Origin: Opitutaceae bacterium
Lineage (GTDB): Bacteria; Verrucomicrobiota; Verrucomicrobiia; Opitutales; Opitutaceae
Assembly: GCA_028281165.1 (NCBI GenBank)
Contig: JANQKI010000133.1
Coordinates: 1 to 39,302, forward strand
DNA length: 39,302 nt
Direction: 5' to 3'
This document shows, one piece after another, positions 26,485 to 34,632 of this stretch (position 1 is its first letter; every line of letters begins with the position of its first letter). The notes beneath the pieces are model-generated. The model was not told where the DNA came from. It was given only the letters and a program-made list of their open reading frames with translations, and searched no databases. Made by a program: the position numbers and the translations under genes.

Positions 26485-27705
26485 CTAAATGCTGCCGTAC
26501 TTGAACGGGACGAGAACCATCGAATTGATTTCCCTCCCGTTTTTGATGGCAGGCCTGAAACTCCACTTTTTCGCTGCTTCGATAGTGGGTTGTATCAATT
26601 CGTCGTGAGAGCTGTCTCGCGTCGTCACGTGCTCGATATTGCCGTATTCGTCGAGCTGGAAGAGAACGTTAACATAGCCACGAATGCCTTGAAGTTCTTC
26701 GGGAAGTTCCGGTTTTGGCGAGTTTCGAATGCGCGGCTTGCGGTTTAGCAGCTTCTGCGAGACAACGATGCCTCCATTAAATTTGAAAGGCTGGATGATT
26801 TTCGAATCCACTGGGACGCCATTCTTCAGCGCTGGCTTAAAGCTCCAGTCGAGAACCGCTTCCGTTGCCGCATAGGCGAGTTGGTCATTAGTAGATTCAA
26901 TGATTTCGCTGTCGGCGACGAAGCCATATTCGTCGATGAAAAGAAGGAGCTTAGCTTCGGCTCTTTCTTTAGCGAGATGATCAGGAATAATTGGATTGGT
27001 ACGGCGAACGGGTTTGGGAGCCAGGTCCAGTTGGCTTGGGAACCTCGCTTTGGTGAACATCGCTTTGCTGGCCTTGCCCGTGAAATAGAATGGAATGACA
27101 ACTTCTGCTGCGACTTCCTTTCCATCACGAATTGCTGGGCGAAATTTCCATTTGCGAGCCGCTTCAATAGCGTACTGGGAGAGTTCTTCATGGGTGGTTT
27201 CGATAACCTCTGCTTTGGGCACTCCACCGCGTGGATCGACGACAGCCTTAAGTGTCACATAGCCTTTCAAAGAAGCCAGCTCATCAGGAATTTCCGGTGT
27301 CTTGCGGTTTATCGGCTTCGCTTCGCGATCCTTTTTAGCTTTGGATTTGCGAGTATAGGCAATGGTGCCTTCGGTAAATTCGATAGGTTGGATGATTTGC
27401 GACTCAATGGGTCTTCCATCGACGCTCGCTGGCTCGAAAGTCCATTTTTGAATGGCGTCTAGAGCGGCTTGATTCAAAAGGCTATTGGAAGAGTAGTTGA
27501 TTTCGGCTCCCACAACATAGCCGAACTTATTGATGTAGGCTAGAAGCCAAACCGTTCCAGACTCGTAGCGCAGCTCGTGGCTTAATCTGGGAGCTGCCTT
27601 CTCCTTTGGCTTTGGACCAATAAATTGACCGTAGGCTACGTTTACAGATAAAGCCGTGGCCGCCAACAGAGCTAGTGTGGATATACAGGTGCGGATCGCT
27701 TTCAT
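26485..27705 (-). CDS. Periplasmic protein of four tandem TonB C-terminal domains
   Basis: A signal peptide (1-26, ending VNVAYGQF) is followed by four repeats of about 85-90 residues, each with the TonB_C core: AALDAIQKWTFEPASVDG, AIEAARKWKFRPAIRDG, ATEAVLDWSFKPALKNG and TIEAAKKWSFRPAIKNG. Each repeat starts with a P-E/D-L segment (PEIPDELASLKGYV, NPIIPDHLA, PKPELPEELQGIRGYV) and ends I-Q/V-P-F-x-F. There is no uncleaved membrane anchor and no proline-rich rod, so it cannot energise receptors as TonB does. It may bind peptidoglycan or a protein partner. The start ATG is in frame and plausible. Confidence 0.85.
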   Translation of the reverse strand: MKAIRTCISTLALLAATALSVNVAYGQFIGPKPKEKAAPRLSHELRYESGTVWLLAYINKFGYVVGAEINYSSNSLLNQAALDAIQKWTFEPASVDGRPIESQIIQPIEFTEGTIAYTRKSKAKKDREAKPINRKTPEIPDELASLKGYVTLKAVVDPRGGVPKAEVIETTHEELSQYAIEAARKWKFRPAIRDGKEVAAEVVIPFYFTGKASKAMFTKARFPSQLDLAPKPVRRTNPIIPDHLAKERAEAKLLLFIDEYGFVADSEIIESTNDQLAYAATEAVLDWSFKPALKNGVPVDSKIIQPFKFNGGIVVSQKLLNRKPRIRNSPKPELPEELQGIRGYVNVLFQLDEYGNIEHVTTRDSSHDELIQPTIEAAKKWSFRPAIKNGREINSMVLVPFKYGSI

Positions 27706-28063
27706 TTTTAGAGATGGTTTCTAGCGACATCTCTCTATCGGTATTTTTTAACGCTTCTTAAAAAATGAAGCGTCTTGGTTTGCCTTGGAGACGCAAGAAA
27801 GCGCGGGTCTTTTACCTAGAGGCCTACAATCCAACCCTTTTCGGAGCTGACTGTTCACCATTTTCAGCTTTCAACGAGTCGTCTTTAATCTCTTCATATT
27901 CTGCAAATGAACCACATCGGCCACCTTGGAACGAATTCAAGCAGACCCCTCTATCTCGAAGTCACGTATCCTCTAGCGTTGAGACTTCTCAATCCGATTC
28001 CTCTTTTAGCGCGATAAGCTTGCGACGCTTGCTCAGGAAAGCCTACTGTGGCTTTTCCGCATA
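27706..28063. other. Gene-free stretch with two small hairpins
   Basis: I find no convincing gene here. ACGCTTC (27751-27757) and GAAGCGT (27767-27773) form a perfect 7-bp stem without a T-run on either side. A second stem, GGAAAGCC with GGCTTTTCC (28036-28058, one bulge), ends 5 bases before the queF start and could affect its translation. No preQ1 riboswitch pattern is recognisable. Confidence 0.5.
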
Positions 28064-28438
28064 ATGGAATCGAAATACTTAGGCAAAACGGTTCGGCATC
28101 CTGTCGACGAGCTCGATACCTTTCCCGCTCCAAAGGGAGTAAAGACGGTTACCATGTCCAGCGATGAGGTGACCAGCTCTTGCCCGATAACGGGTCAACC
28201 TGACTTCTACGAGATATCCATTGAATATGAGCCCAACGAGCTGTGCATTGAATCCAAAAGCCTCAAACTCTACTTCTGGGGCCTCCGGAATAAGGCTGTC
28301 TTTGCGGAGCAGATGACCGTCGACATTCGCGATCGCGTAGTGGCGGATATAAGGCCAAAATCCTGCCGCGTCGCTAGCAAGCAGAAGGCTAGGGGCGGGA
28401 TTTCCATCGAGACGTTGGCGGTTTATCCCGAATGTTGA
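28064..28438 (+). CDS. queF: QueF-type 7-cyano-7-deazaguanine reductase with altered active site
   Basis: The family reduces preQ0 to preQ1 with NADPH in queuosine synthesis. The 124-residue type I (single-domain) protein has SSCPITGQPDF, with the thioimide-forming Cys and the catalytic Asp, the NADPH motif ESKSLK, and RGGISIETLAVYP near the end. Where B. subtilis QueF has FHED, this protein has FAEQ: the Glu that binds preQ0 is kept but the neighbouring His is Ala. It is also shorter at both ends (165 in B. subtilis). It could be an active variant common in its phylum or an altered enzyme. It precedes the rhomboid-like gene by 43 bases. Confidence 0.85.
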   Translation: MESKYLGKTVRHPVDELDTFPAPKGVKTVTMSSDEVTSSCPITGQPDFYEISIEYEPNELCIESKSLKLYFWGLRNKAVFAEQMTVDIRDRVVADIRPKSCRVASKQKARGGISIETLAVYPEC

Positions 28439-28481
28439 GTCTTGACCCCTGGTGGCAGGGCAACAGGACTAGCCGACAAGC

Positions 28482-29279
28482 ATGAAACTTCTGGATAAGC
28501 TGGAACGCCGCTTGAGTTGGATGGGAGTACCGAATCTGGTGCTTATATTGATCGTAGGTCAAATCGCGGCTTGGGGCTTATCGTTGAGCGATCCGAACAT
28601 CATCAATGTGATGGTCTTTTCCTTGCCCCATTTTCTAGCTGGCGATGTGTGGCGCATTGTATCATTTCTTTTGATACCGCCCAGAGCTCCGCTTATATTT
28701 TTAGCCTTCGCTTGGTATATTTTCTATCTGATGGGGAGTTCACTCGAGTCTAAGTGGGGCGAGACAAAATTCACGCTCTACATTGTTGTGGGCATTATCG
28801 CTACGATTGCGGCTTCCGCCTTATCGATTGTTGTTTTTGGCGTAAACGTTCCAGTGGACAATGTCTTTATTGGAATGTCGGTATTCTTGGCCTTTGCCTT
28901 TCTCTTTCCTGATTTCGAATTAAACTTGTTCTTTGTTCTGCCTGTGAAAGTAAAGTGGCTGGGATGGCTTTCGGGGGCTGGCATTGCCTGGTCGGTTGTG
29001 TCTGGAAGCTGGCCTATCAAACTTTACGCCCTCGCCTCGGTATTCAATTTCTTCTTATTCTTTGGCTCGGATATAATTCAGATCTTCAAGTCGCGCGAAC
29101 GTCGCAAGAAGCACCAGGCTAAGATGGCTAAGATCGATGCCGAACTAAAGAGCGAGCCTTTCCACAAGTGCATAGTTTGTGGAGCCACTGACGTCACGCA
29201 TCCTGATCTGGAATTTCGCTACCGAAAGGAGGGAGCCATCTGTTCTGACTGCCTTGAGAAGGAAAAGGGAACCGGGTAG
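28482..29279 (+). CDS. Rhomboid-fold membrane protein with C-terminal zinc ribbon, probably not a protease
   Basis: This 265-residue protein has about six membrane helices (about 18-195), then a basic linker (SRERRKKHQAKMAK) and a zinc ribbon C-x2-C...C-x2-C (KCIVCG and ICSDCLEK, about 228-260). The helix 4 region reads VFIGMSVFLAFAF where active rhomboids have GxSG, and the last helix reads SVFNFFLFFG where they have the catalytic His (HLGG type). The Ser may remain but the His is absent, so proteolysis is unlikely; a Derlin-like or scaffold role is possible. The ribbon would be cytosolic. Confidence 0.75.
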   Translation: MKLLDKLERRLSWMGVPNLVLILIVGQIAAWGLSLSDPNIINVMVFSLPHFLAGDVWRIVSFLLIPPRAPLIFLAFAWYIFYLMGSSLESKWGETKFTLYIVVGIIATIAASALSIVVFGVNVPVDNVFIGMSVFLAFAFLFPDFELNLFFVLPVKVKWLGWLSGAGIAWSVVSGSWPIKLYALASVFNFFLFFGSDIIQIFKSRERRKKHQAKMAKIDAELKSEPFHKCIVCGATDVTHPDLEFRYRKEGAICSDCLEKEKGTG

Positions 29280-29300
29280 CCAGTCTGGCTGGCGACGTTT

Positions 29301-29843
29301 CTAATTTATGATAGCGTCCTCCGTTTCGCCTCCGTCATACGGGTTGTAGACTTTTGAAGGCAGAAAGCTGGCGGCCAGGAAATCAATGGCGCCTTTGGCA
29401 TCCGCCATTACGTATTCAATTTCTTGATCCAAAGGATTCTTCCAATCCGGAGGGACAATGGCGACTTCAGGTATGGCTGGCGTTTCGATTTTCGTGATTC
29501 GCGGAGCCCCAGGTTCCGATTCGGGTTGAAGCAGGTGGTAGCCAAGCGCGATTGCCAAGCAGGCCGCTGCTGCCAGCCCAATCAATTGAAGATTGAAAGG
29601 GGTCGCTTCCGGTTTGGCTTCATCTCGACTCAAGGCGCGATTGATCCGCTCAGAGAGGTTTGACGAGGGTTCTGCGACTTGCTCGAAGTCTCTGGCGTCT
29701 AGACCTAGCGATAGGTCAAGGTCATCCTTCATTTCGGCTTTGAGGTCAGGATCTGATTCGCAAGCCTTCTCCAGCCATTGTGGAAGTGGCTTGTCGGAAG
29801 CTTGGTACCAGTTGATAAGGAAAATGTAGAATTTCTTTTTCAT
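29301..29843 (-). CDS. Single-TM partner of ECF sigma factor, probable anti-sigma factor
   Basis: I choose ATG 29843 (MKKKFYIFLINWYQAS), which overlaps the sigma factor's TGA as ATGA; an in-frame ATG at 29861 would overlap by 22 bases. The 180-residue protein has a cytosolic N-terminal part (about 1-80; PQWLEKACESDPDLKAEMKDDL), one membrane helix (about 84-104, LIGLAAAACLAIALGYHLL) and a periplasmic tail with IVPPDWKNPLDQEIEYVMADAKGAIDFLA. No zinc-binding His-x3-Cys-x2-Cys is present. Order and coupling mark it as the regulator of the sigma factor; the sequence itself matches no family I can name. Confidence 0.7.
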   Translation of the reverse strand: MKKKFYIFLINWYQASDKPLPQWLEKACESDPDLKAEMKDDLDLSLGLDARDFEQVAEPSSNLSERINRALSRDEAKPEATPFNLQLIGLAAAACLAIALGYHLLQPESEPGAPRITKIETPAIPEVAIVPPDWKNPLDQEIEYVMADAKGAIDFLAASFLPSKVYNPYDGGETEDAIIN

Positions 29844-30433
29844 GACGATGGCGGCATGCATTTTGATTTTGCTTTAAGTTTATTACGCGCCCGAAAGAGC
29901 AGAATCTTAACGTTGGTCTCCGTTTTATTCAAGACTTGAGCGATTTCCTTGATGGAAAGGTCTTCGATGTACTTCAAGATGAGCACTTCGTAGTAGTCTT
30001 TCTTGAGCGATTTCGCGGCCTTCCAGAGTTGGCGTTTTCGATCGTCGCCTTCGGCTCTTTTATCGGGAGTTTGACTTGGATCCACGATTTCAAAAGCGAG
30101 CGCATCCGTCGATTTCTTGGCTCGATAATGATTGTAGACCGTCCGTCTTCCGATGGTGAACAGCCAGGATGAGAAGGCGTACTTGCTATCGTATCTATGG
30201 AAATTCTTGAAGGCCTTGACGAAAGTGTCCTGCGTCAAGTCTTCCGCATCTTGCCGATTCTTCGTGTAGCGATAGATGAAGCTGTAGAGCTTGGCATGGT
30301 GCTGTTCGACAAGTAGCGCGAAAGAAGCCTGATTCGCCTCGGATGGAGGTTCGTTCTTCTCGTTTTCTAGAGCCTCTAAAGGGTTGGGCATGGCTGTCGT
30401 TGCTGAAAGCATTCGGTGTTCGAAGTTGGTCAA
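29840..30433 (-). CDS. ECF-type RNA polymerase sigma factor (RpoE-like)
   Basis: Of up to 197 residues, the conserved part begins at about 37. Region 2 has LYSFIYRYTKNRQDAEDLTQDTFVKAF and SSWLFTIGRRTVYNHYR (about 48-105); region 4 has KDYYEVLILKYIEDLSIKEIAQVLNKTETNVKILLFRARNKL (about 145-190), a textbook RpoE helix-turn-helix. The frame opens at TTG 30433, two bases after the upstream gene's stop; ATG 30412 and ATG 30391 are alternatives, and no Shine-Dalgarno site decides. It belongs to a different ECF group from the sigma factor at 1435-1968. Confidence 0.92.
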   Translation of the reverse strand: MTNFEHRMLSATTAMPNPLEALENEKNEPPSEANQASFALLVEQHHAKLYSFIYRYTKNRQDAEDLTQDTFVKAFKNFHRYDSKYAFSSWLFTIGRRTVYNHYRAKKSTDALAFEIVDPSQTPDKRAEGDDRKRQLWKAAKSLKKDYYEVLILKYIEDLSIKEIAQVLNKTETNVKILLFRARNKLKAKSKCMPPSS

Positions 30434-30435
30434 GC

Positions 30436-31845
30436 CTACTCGTCACTGTTTTCCGGCTCAGAAGCGACATAGTCTCTCTGTCCGAAGATACGCAAATCCG
30501 AAATTTGGATACTTCGTCGATCGCCGCCTTTGCCTTCGCATAGAATCCGTATCCACGATGTAGCTGTATCCGGAATGTTATAGCTCTCTAGTTGGTCGGA
30601 ACCGCCAGCCGCTCTTCTATGAATCACGTTAGTCCACTTGGCTCCGTCTTGGGAAGTCTGAACAATGAATCTGTGGCGTCCTTCCAAGCCGTTTTTCCAA
30701 GCTATTTGAACTTCCCTGACCAGACTTGGCGATTCGAGCTCCAGGCGAATCCAAGTTCTGGCTCTGGATCCCCAGAAGGTTTCGGGATCGGCATCTGTCG
30801 CATTGCGAGGCAGGTTTCCATTATCCGCCTTCGCGTCAACGTTAGCTACACCAATCGCCTCTCCGCCAACGCCATCCTCCACAGCCTTGTCGTAATCGAT
30901 CTTAGGTTTCTGGCGAGCTTGCAGGTTTCCGCCTTGCTGTGCCAAGTTCATCATCAGTTTTTCTATATTGGCGCTAGGGTATCGCAGATCGACTGAGACA
31001 AAATCCTGTCCTTTGGTAACGGATATATTTCTTGTCAGCAAGGCGAGGCTTTCGTCACCGATTTCGGTAAAGGAGGCTAGGGCGATCATTCCTTGAATGA
31101 TGCGGTAGAGCTGGTCCGATACGGTTGGGCCCGTAGTGGATAAGGTAATATTGGATACAAAGATCTCTTCTTCCTCTCCCAGCGATAGCTGAACGCCCGT
31201 CGCCTTTTGCAATACGCGAGCTTTTGGCGGAATGTCGTCGATATCATTGATACCGCTGGCAGTCGCTATAAAGAAGAATCCATTTTCCTTGGACAAGGTC
31301 AGGTCGGAATCCGCATCGTCCATGCTTTCCGTTTCGCCTTCGATCACCCTCATGGCTTTCTTTATTTGAGCAAGCGATTTGCTAGCTAAAGCCAGGTCCT
31401 CTTTGGGGAAAGAAACGTGCACTTCGTCGCTAAACAGGTAGGTAGGATAGGGGGCTTCCTGTATTTCTTCCGCGCCATCCTCGTCTTCGAGCAGGCCGGA
31501 ACTCAAGATAAAGGCGTCTACAATGGACCGGAAGCGTTCGCTGGACCTCAGAATAAGCACGCTGTTTTCTTCAGGATCCTGGTCAAAGGACGTACCGTAA
31601 GCGGTAACCGAATACACTTCGTCTATGAGGCCTTCTAGATCGAAATGTATGGAGCCTTCGTTTTCCATTTCAGCCAAAGCCATTTCCAGGATTCGCCCTC
31701 CTATGAATGATTCCTTAATGGCATCTGCGTCCAGGTGAACGAGCCATTTGGCGTCGTGAGAAATTTGCGATTTGTCTAGCGTCTCTGCATTGGCAAGCCC
31801 TCCCATGGCTACAAATGCTCCTATGATGTATTTTGCGAAGTTCAT
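30436..31845 (-). CDS. Secreted protein with C-terminal discoidin (F5/8 type C) domain
   Basis: A signal peptide (1-20, FVAMGGLANA) is followed by about 300 residues without a family I recognise (KWLVHLDADAIKESFIGGRI, ALASKSLAQIKKAM, FFFIATASGIND). Residues about 340-460 are a discoidin jellyroll: NLPRNATDADPETFWGS, WIRLELESPSLVREVQIAW, RFIVQTSQDGAKWTNVI and IRILCEGKGGDRRSIQISDLRIFG. Such domains bind sugars or cell surfaces. The gene lies 65 bases after the last ABC permease gene and 2 before the sigma factor, so it may be a periplasmic signal or substrate protein for the sigma/anti-sigma pair. Confidence 0.8.
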   Translation of the reverse strand: MNFAKYIIGAFVAMGGLANAETLDKSQISHDAKWLVHLDADAIKESFIGGRILEMALAEMENEGSIHFDLEGLIDEVYSVTAYGTSFDQDPEENSVLILRSSERFRSIVDAFILSSGLLEDEDGAEEIQEAPYPTYLFSDEVHVSFPKEDLALASKSLAQIKKAMRVIEGETESMDDADSDLTLSKENGFFFIATASGINDIDDIPPKARVLQKATGVQLSLGEEEEIFVSNITLSTTGPTVSDQLYRIIQGMIALASFTEIGDESLALLTRNISVTKGQDFVSVDLRYPSANIEKLMMNLAQQGGNLQARQKPKIDYDKAVEDGVGGEAIGVANVDAKADNGNLPRNATDADPETFWGSRARTWIRLELESPSLVREVQIAWKNGLEGRHRFIVQTSQDGAKWTNVIHRRAAGGSDQLESYNIPDTATSWIRILCEGKGGDRRSIQISDLRIFGQRDYVASEPENSDE

Positions 31846-31910
31846 ATTTAATGTTTTTCTACCTATTAGTTCACGCCAGGTCGCATTTAGGTTACAGGGA
31901 AATTCTATGC

Positions 31911-32714
31911 CTAACTTTCCTTCTCGTTTCCCATTCGGTATTGCTTATTGGAGAAAAGAATGCAGGCGGCGCCTAGGCCTATAGCGGCTATGACCGTACA
32001 GCCTAATGCTCCCATGAATGGATTCGCCCCCGCATGCGTGTAAGCCAATGAAGAAGGTCCTCCCATCATCGTCGCTAAATGATGGGATACTGAAATCTTG
32101 TTCAAGTTTAGCGGCACTTGGCTGATTCCTATCTCTACAATCAATCCATAAATGACTCCAAGAATCATGTACTTCCCGGTGAGCAAGCCGATCAGCATGG
32201 CCAGAGCAGAGTAGGCGAGTATAGCGAATAACTCGATCATCAGGATTCTTCCGAACATTGAAAATATGTCAGTAATTTCCAAATACATTCCAGTCGCGTG
32301 AATCAGAGTGGTAAATATGAAAACCCTAAATGCGGTTACAATTACTGAACTTATATACTCGGCTATTACTAGATGGCTTTTTTTCGGCGATCGCGTCCAC
32401 AGATACTCGATCGTGTAGTCCTTGATCTCGTTTCGCAGACTGCCTCCAGCTCTTTCCAAACACATCAGAGGCACGAAACGAAGGGCGAACAGGTGAAACA
32501 TCCAAGTTTGAAATTGGCCTGCATTTCCCGAAGCAACAGTAATAAAAGTGATTAGTATCAAGATCATCGAGACGCCGGATACCGCTAGCAGCGATTTCGA
32601 GCTGAACATTTCCTTCATCCTAAGGTAGCCGATGCCCAGGATAGCCTGCTTGAGTCCGGCTATCGTTCTCTGCTCTGCCGTCGAGTCTGCGGTGTCTGTT
32701 AATGTTGTCGTCAT
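31911..32714 (-). CDS. ABC-2 type transporter permease
   Basis: This 267-residue protein has about six membrane helices (for example ILILITFITVASG and IVTAFRVFIFTTLIHATGMYL), the usual size for an ABC-2 permease half. It keeps the cytoplasmic-loop feature LRNEIKDYTIEYLWTRSPKKS of permeases of the NosY/GldF kind. Its ATG overlaps the stop of the ATPase gene upstream by 4 bases, so the two are partners. The substrate is unknown. Confidence 0.82.
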   Translation of the reverse strand: MTTTLTDTADSTAEQRTIAGLKQAILGIGYLRMKEMFSSKSLLAVSGVSMILILITFITVASGNAGQFQTWMFHLFALRFVPLMCLERAGGSLRNEIKDYTIEYLWTRSPKKSHLVIAEYISSVIVTAFRVFIFTTLIHATGMYLEITDIFSMFGRILMIELFAILAYSALAMLIGLLTGKYMILGVIYGLIVEIGISQVPLNLNKISVSHHLATMMGGPSSLAYTHAGANPFMGALGCTVIAAIGLGAACILFSNKQYRMGNEKES

Positions 32715-33631
32715 TGGGCGATTCGCTCGAAGAGACTGGTTAGCGTTTGGCTTTTATTCTGGACGTCGTATACTTCCGCTTCGCAGTCAACGAGGTATTC
32801 TGGCCACTTTTGGTAGAAGCTTTCAGGCCGCTTCAGCCATATTATCAGTTCCTCTCCCTCCACTAAGTAGCCTTTCAAGGTATCCAGACTGACGAGGTGT
32901 TCGGCAAGCTGCTGTGGCTGGTTCGTTCTAATGGCGATCTGTTCTGACCAATTCTTGATTTCCTTGCGGATTTTAGACTGACGACCGGAGGCCAAGGCGC
33001 GTCCCCAGTTTAGCATTACGAAATCGTTACACAGGGATTCTAGTTCGTGAAGGATATGGCTTGAAATGATTACATGGATACCGGAATTCTTAAGGTCTTT
33101 GAGAATGTTGCCGATTTCCTGGCGTCCCATGGGGTCTAGGCCGTTCATCGGTTCGTCGAGGATGATGAGTTTCGGCTCGTGGAGTATCGCCTGAGCCAGC
33201 TTCACTCGCTGGCGCATCCCTTTAGAATAGGATCCGATCTTCTTTTTCCAGTGCCGTTCGGAGAGTTTTACGGTTTTCAAAGCCTCTTTACTGATGCTTT
33301 GAGCCTTGCCGAAGGGAATGCCTGACAACATCGCTAAAGACCGAAGCCAGTCTATGGGAAGCATCTCCTTGTGAACGTATTCATGTTCTGGACAATAGCC
33401 GATCCGCGATAGAATTTGCGGGTTGTTCCACGGCTTTTGCCCGAAAACCAGAAGCTGTCCAGATGAAGGCTTAATCTGGCCGGTCATCAGTTTTATGAGC
33501 GTGCTTTTCCCGGCTCCATTTGGTCCTACCAACCCCGTGATGCCTGATCCGAGATTGAAGCTTACGTTGTTCAAGCCCAGGACCATTCCATAGAAACAAC
33601 TGAGCTCCTTTGCCTGTACGATATAGTTCAT
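32711..33631 (-). CDS. ABC transporter ATP-binding protein, second pair
   Basis: This 306-residue ATPase has Walker A GPNGAGKST (about 37-45), Q-loop near YCPEHEY, signature YSKGMRQRVKLAQA, Walker B LIILDEPMNGLD and H-loop SSHILHE. The usual signature LSGGQ is replaced by YSKGM, as in the CcmA/NatA/GldA branch that works with ABC-2 permeases. The C-terminal 80 residues form the accessory domain of that branch. It overlaps genes on both sides by 4 bases. Confidence 0.93.
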   Translation of the reverse strand: MNYIVQAKELSCFYGMVLGLNNVSFNLGSGITGLVGPNGAGKSTLIKLMTGQIKPSSGQLLVFGQKPWNNPQILSRIGYCPEHEYVHKEMLPIDWLRSLAMLSGIPFGKAQSISKEALKTVKLSERHWKKKIGSYSKGMRQRVKLAQAILHEPKLIILDEPMNGLDPMGRQEIGNILKDLKNSGIHVIISSHILHELESLCNDFVMLNWGRALASGRQSKIRKEIKNWSEQIAIRTNQPQQLAEHLVSLDTLKGYLVEGEELIIWLKRPESFYQKWPEYLVDCEAEVYDVQNKSQTLTSLFERIAQ

Positions 33632-34632
33632 TCCGGTTTGGTTCGTAGACTGATAATTGCCATTGAAGCTAAGCAGAAAAGCAGGATCACAATAATCGGG
33701 ACGATTTGGCTCGATCCCTGATCAATGAGAGCCTTGTCGAGGTCTTTCTTGATAGGTTCCGTTAGGACGTTAAAGAATGGTAGCATGTTCTGCGCGTTTT
33801 CCAGGATACTGGTGAGGTCGAAAGCGTTCCAGCTGGCGTGCCTAATCGTTTCGGGAAGGCTGATGTAGCGTCCCCAAGTGAAGCGCAAGCCGACGAGTCC
33901 TGAAATGACTCCTGTGCCAATCCATGCGAAGATCCAGAAGGTCGTTGCTGTGCTGGTCTTCTTAGCTAGAGATGAAATGGCCAATGCCGCCAGACTCAGT
34001 GAAGTGATGCCTAGCAATCCAATTCCAAGAGCTCGGAGCAGGGCGTCGAACGAGTGGGCCAGAAAAGTCCAGCCTGGCGACATAAGACTCCCCAGCAGCC
34101 AAGCCACCACAATAGGCAGTACCCACAACGAGCTGAGAATCGAGAAGACGATCCCAAACTTTCCCAGCATGTAGTCGAATCGGGTTAGAGCTTTCGAATT
34201 ATAGATAATGATCGCTTGGCTCGACAAGTCGTGAGCGATGAGCTTGGGTATGAATGTCGCCACCGCTATGAAGGTGGCGAAAATATAGGCGTTGCTCGCC
34301 AGAAAAAACGTTCCTCGATAGAGACCTTCGACACAAATTTCTGGATACAAGAGAATCCAGGAAGTGACTCCATTGATAATGGTCGTCATCTCTCTGGGAA
34401 ATTTCTCCATAAGGTTGGCGAATATTCCGCTTTCCGGAGAGAGCAGCTGTCCCGCCAGGAAATAAATGCTAGTGAGGCCCAGGGCTGAACTCCAAACCAG
34501 AGCGAGCAGTATCTTGAGCACCTTTGACTGGAGACACAATTTTATTCCGTATTGGGCAATTACATACCTGCGACGCCAAATGCCGGTGGATCGTCCCTCC
34601 CAGTGTTGATAGCTGTCCGCTTTAAGGCTCAT
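33628..34632 (-). CDS. ABC-2 type transporter permease, first pair
   Basis: This 334-residue protein has about six to eight membrane helices: ILLALVWSSALGLTSIYFLA near 45, FATFIAVATFIPKLI near 122, ILSSLWVLPIVVAWLLG near 160, and VPIIVILLFCLASMAII at the end. The second cytoplasmic stretch HDLSSQAIIIYNSKALTRFDYMLGK resembles the ABC-2 coupling region. It overlaps both neighbouring ATPase genes by 4 bases. Substrate unknown; a role in envelope or lipid-linked export is only a guess. Confidence 0.8.
   Translation of the reverse strand: MSLKADSYQHWEGRSTGIWRRRYVIAQYGIKLCLQSKVLKILLALVWSSALGLTSIYFLAGQLLSPESGIFANLMEKFPREMTTIINGVTSWILLYPEICVEGLYRGTFFLASNAYIFATFIAVATFIPKLIAHDLSSQAIIIYNSKALTRFDYMLGKFGIVFSILSSLWVLPIVVAWLLGSLMSPGWTFLAHSFDALLRALGIGLLGITSLSLAALAISSLAKKTSTATTFWIFAWIGTGVISGLVGLRFTWGRYISLPETIRHASWNAFDLTSILENAQNMLPFFNVLTEPIKKDLDKALIDQGSSQIVPIIVILLFCLASMAIISLRTKPE

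Noticed and set aside
27751..27773. Hairpin ACGCTTC/GAAGCGT as a terminator
   Set aside because: No run of Ts follows on either strand, and no gene ends next to it.
28021..28063. preQ1 riboswitch before queF
   Set aside because: The hairpin there lacks the preQ1 loop and A-rich tail pattern; only a simple stem is seen.
27765..28064. Open frame of 99 codons before queF, plus strand
   Set aside because: No start signal, low-complexity Ser/Arg composition and no recognisable fold; treated as non-coding.
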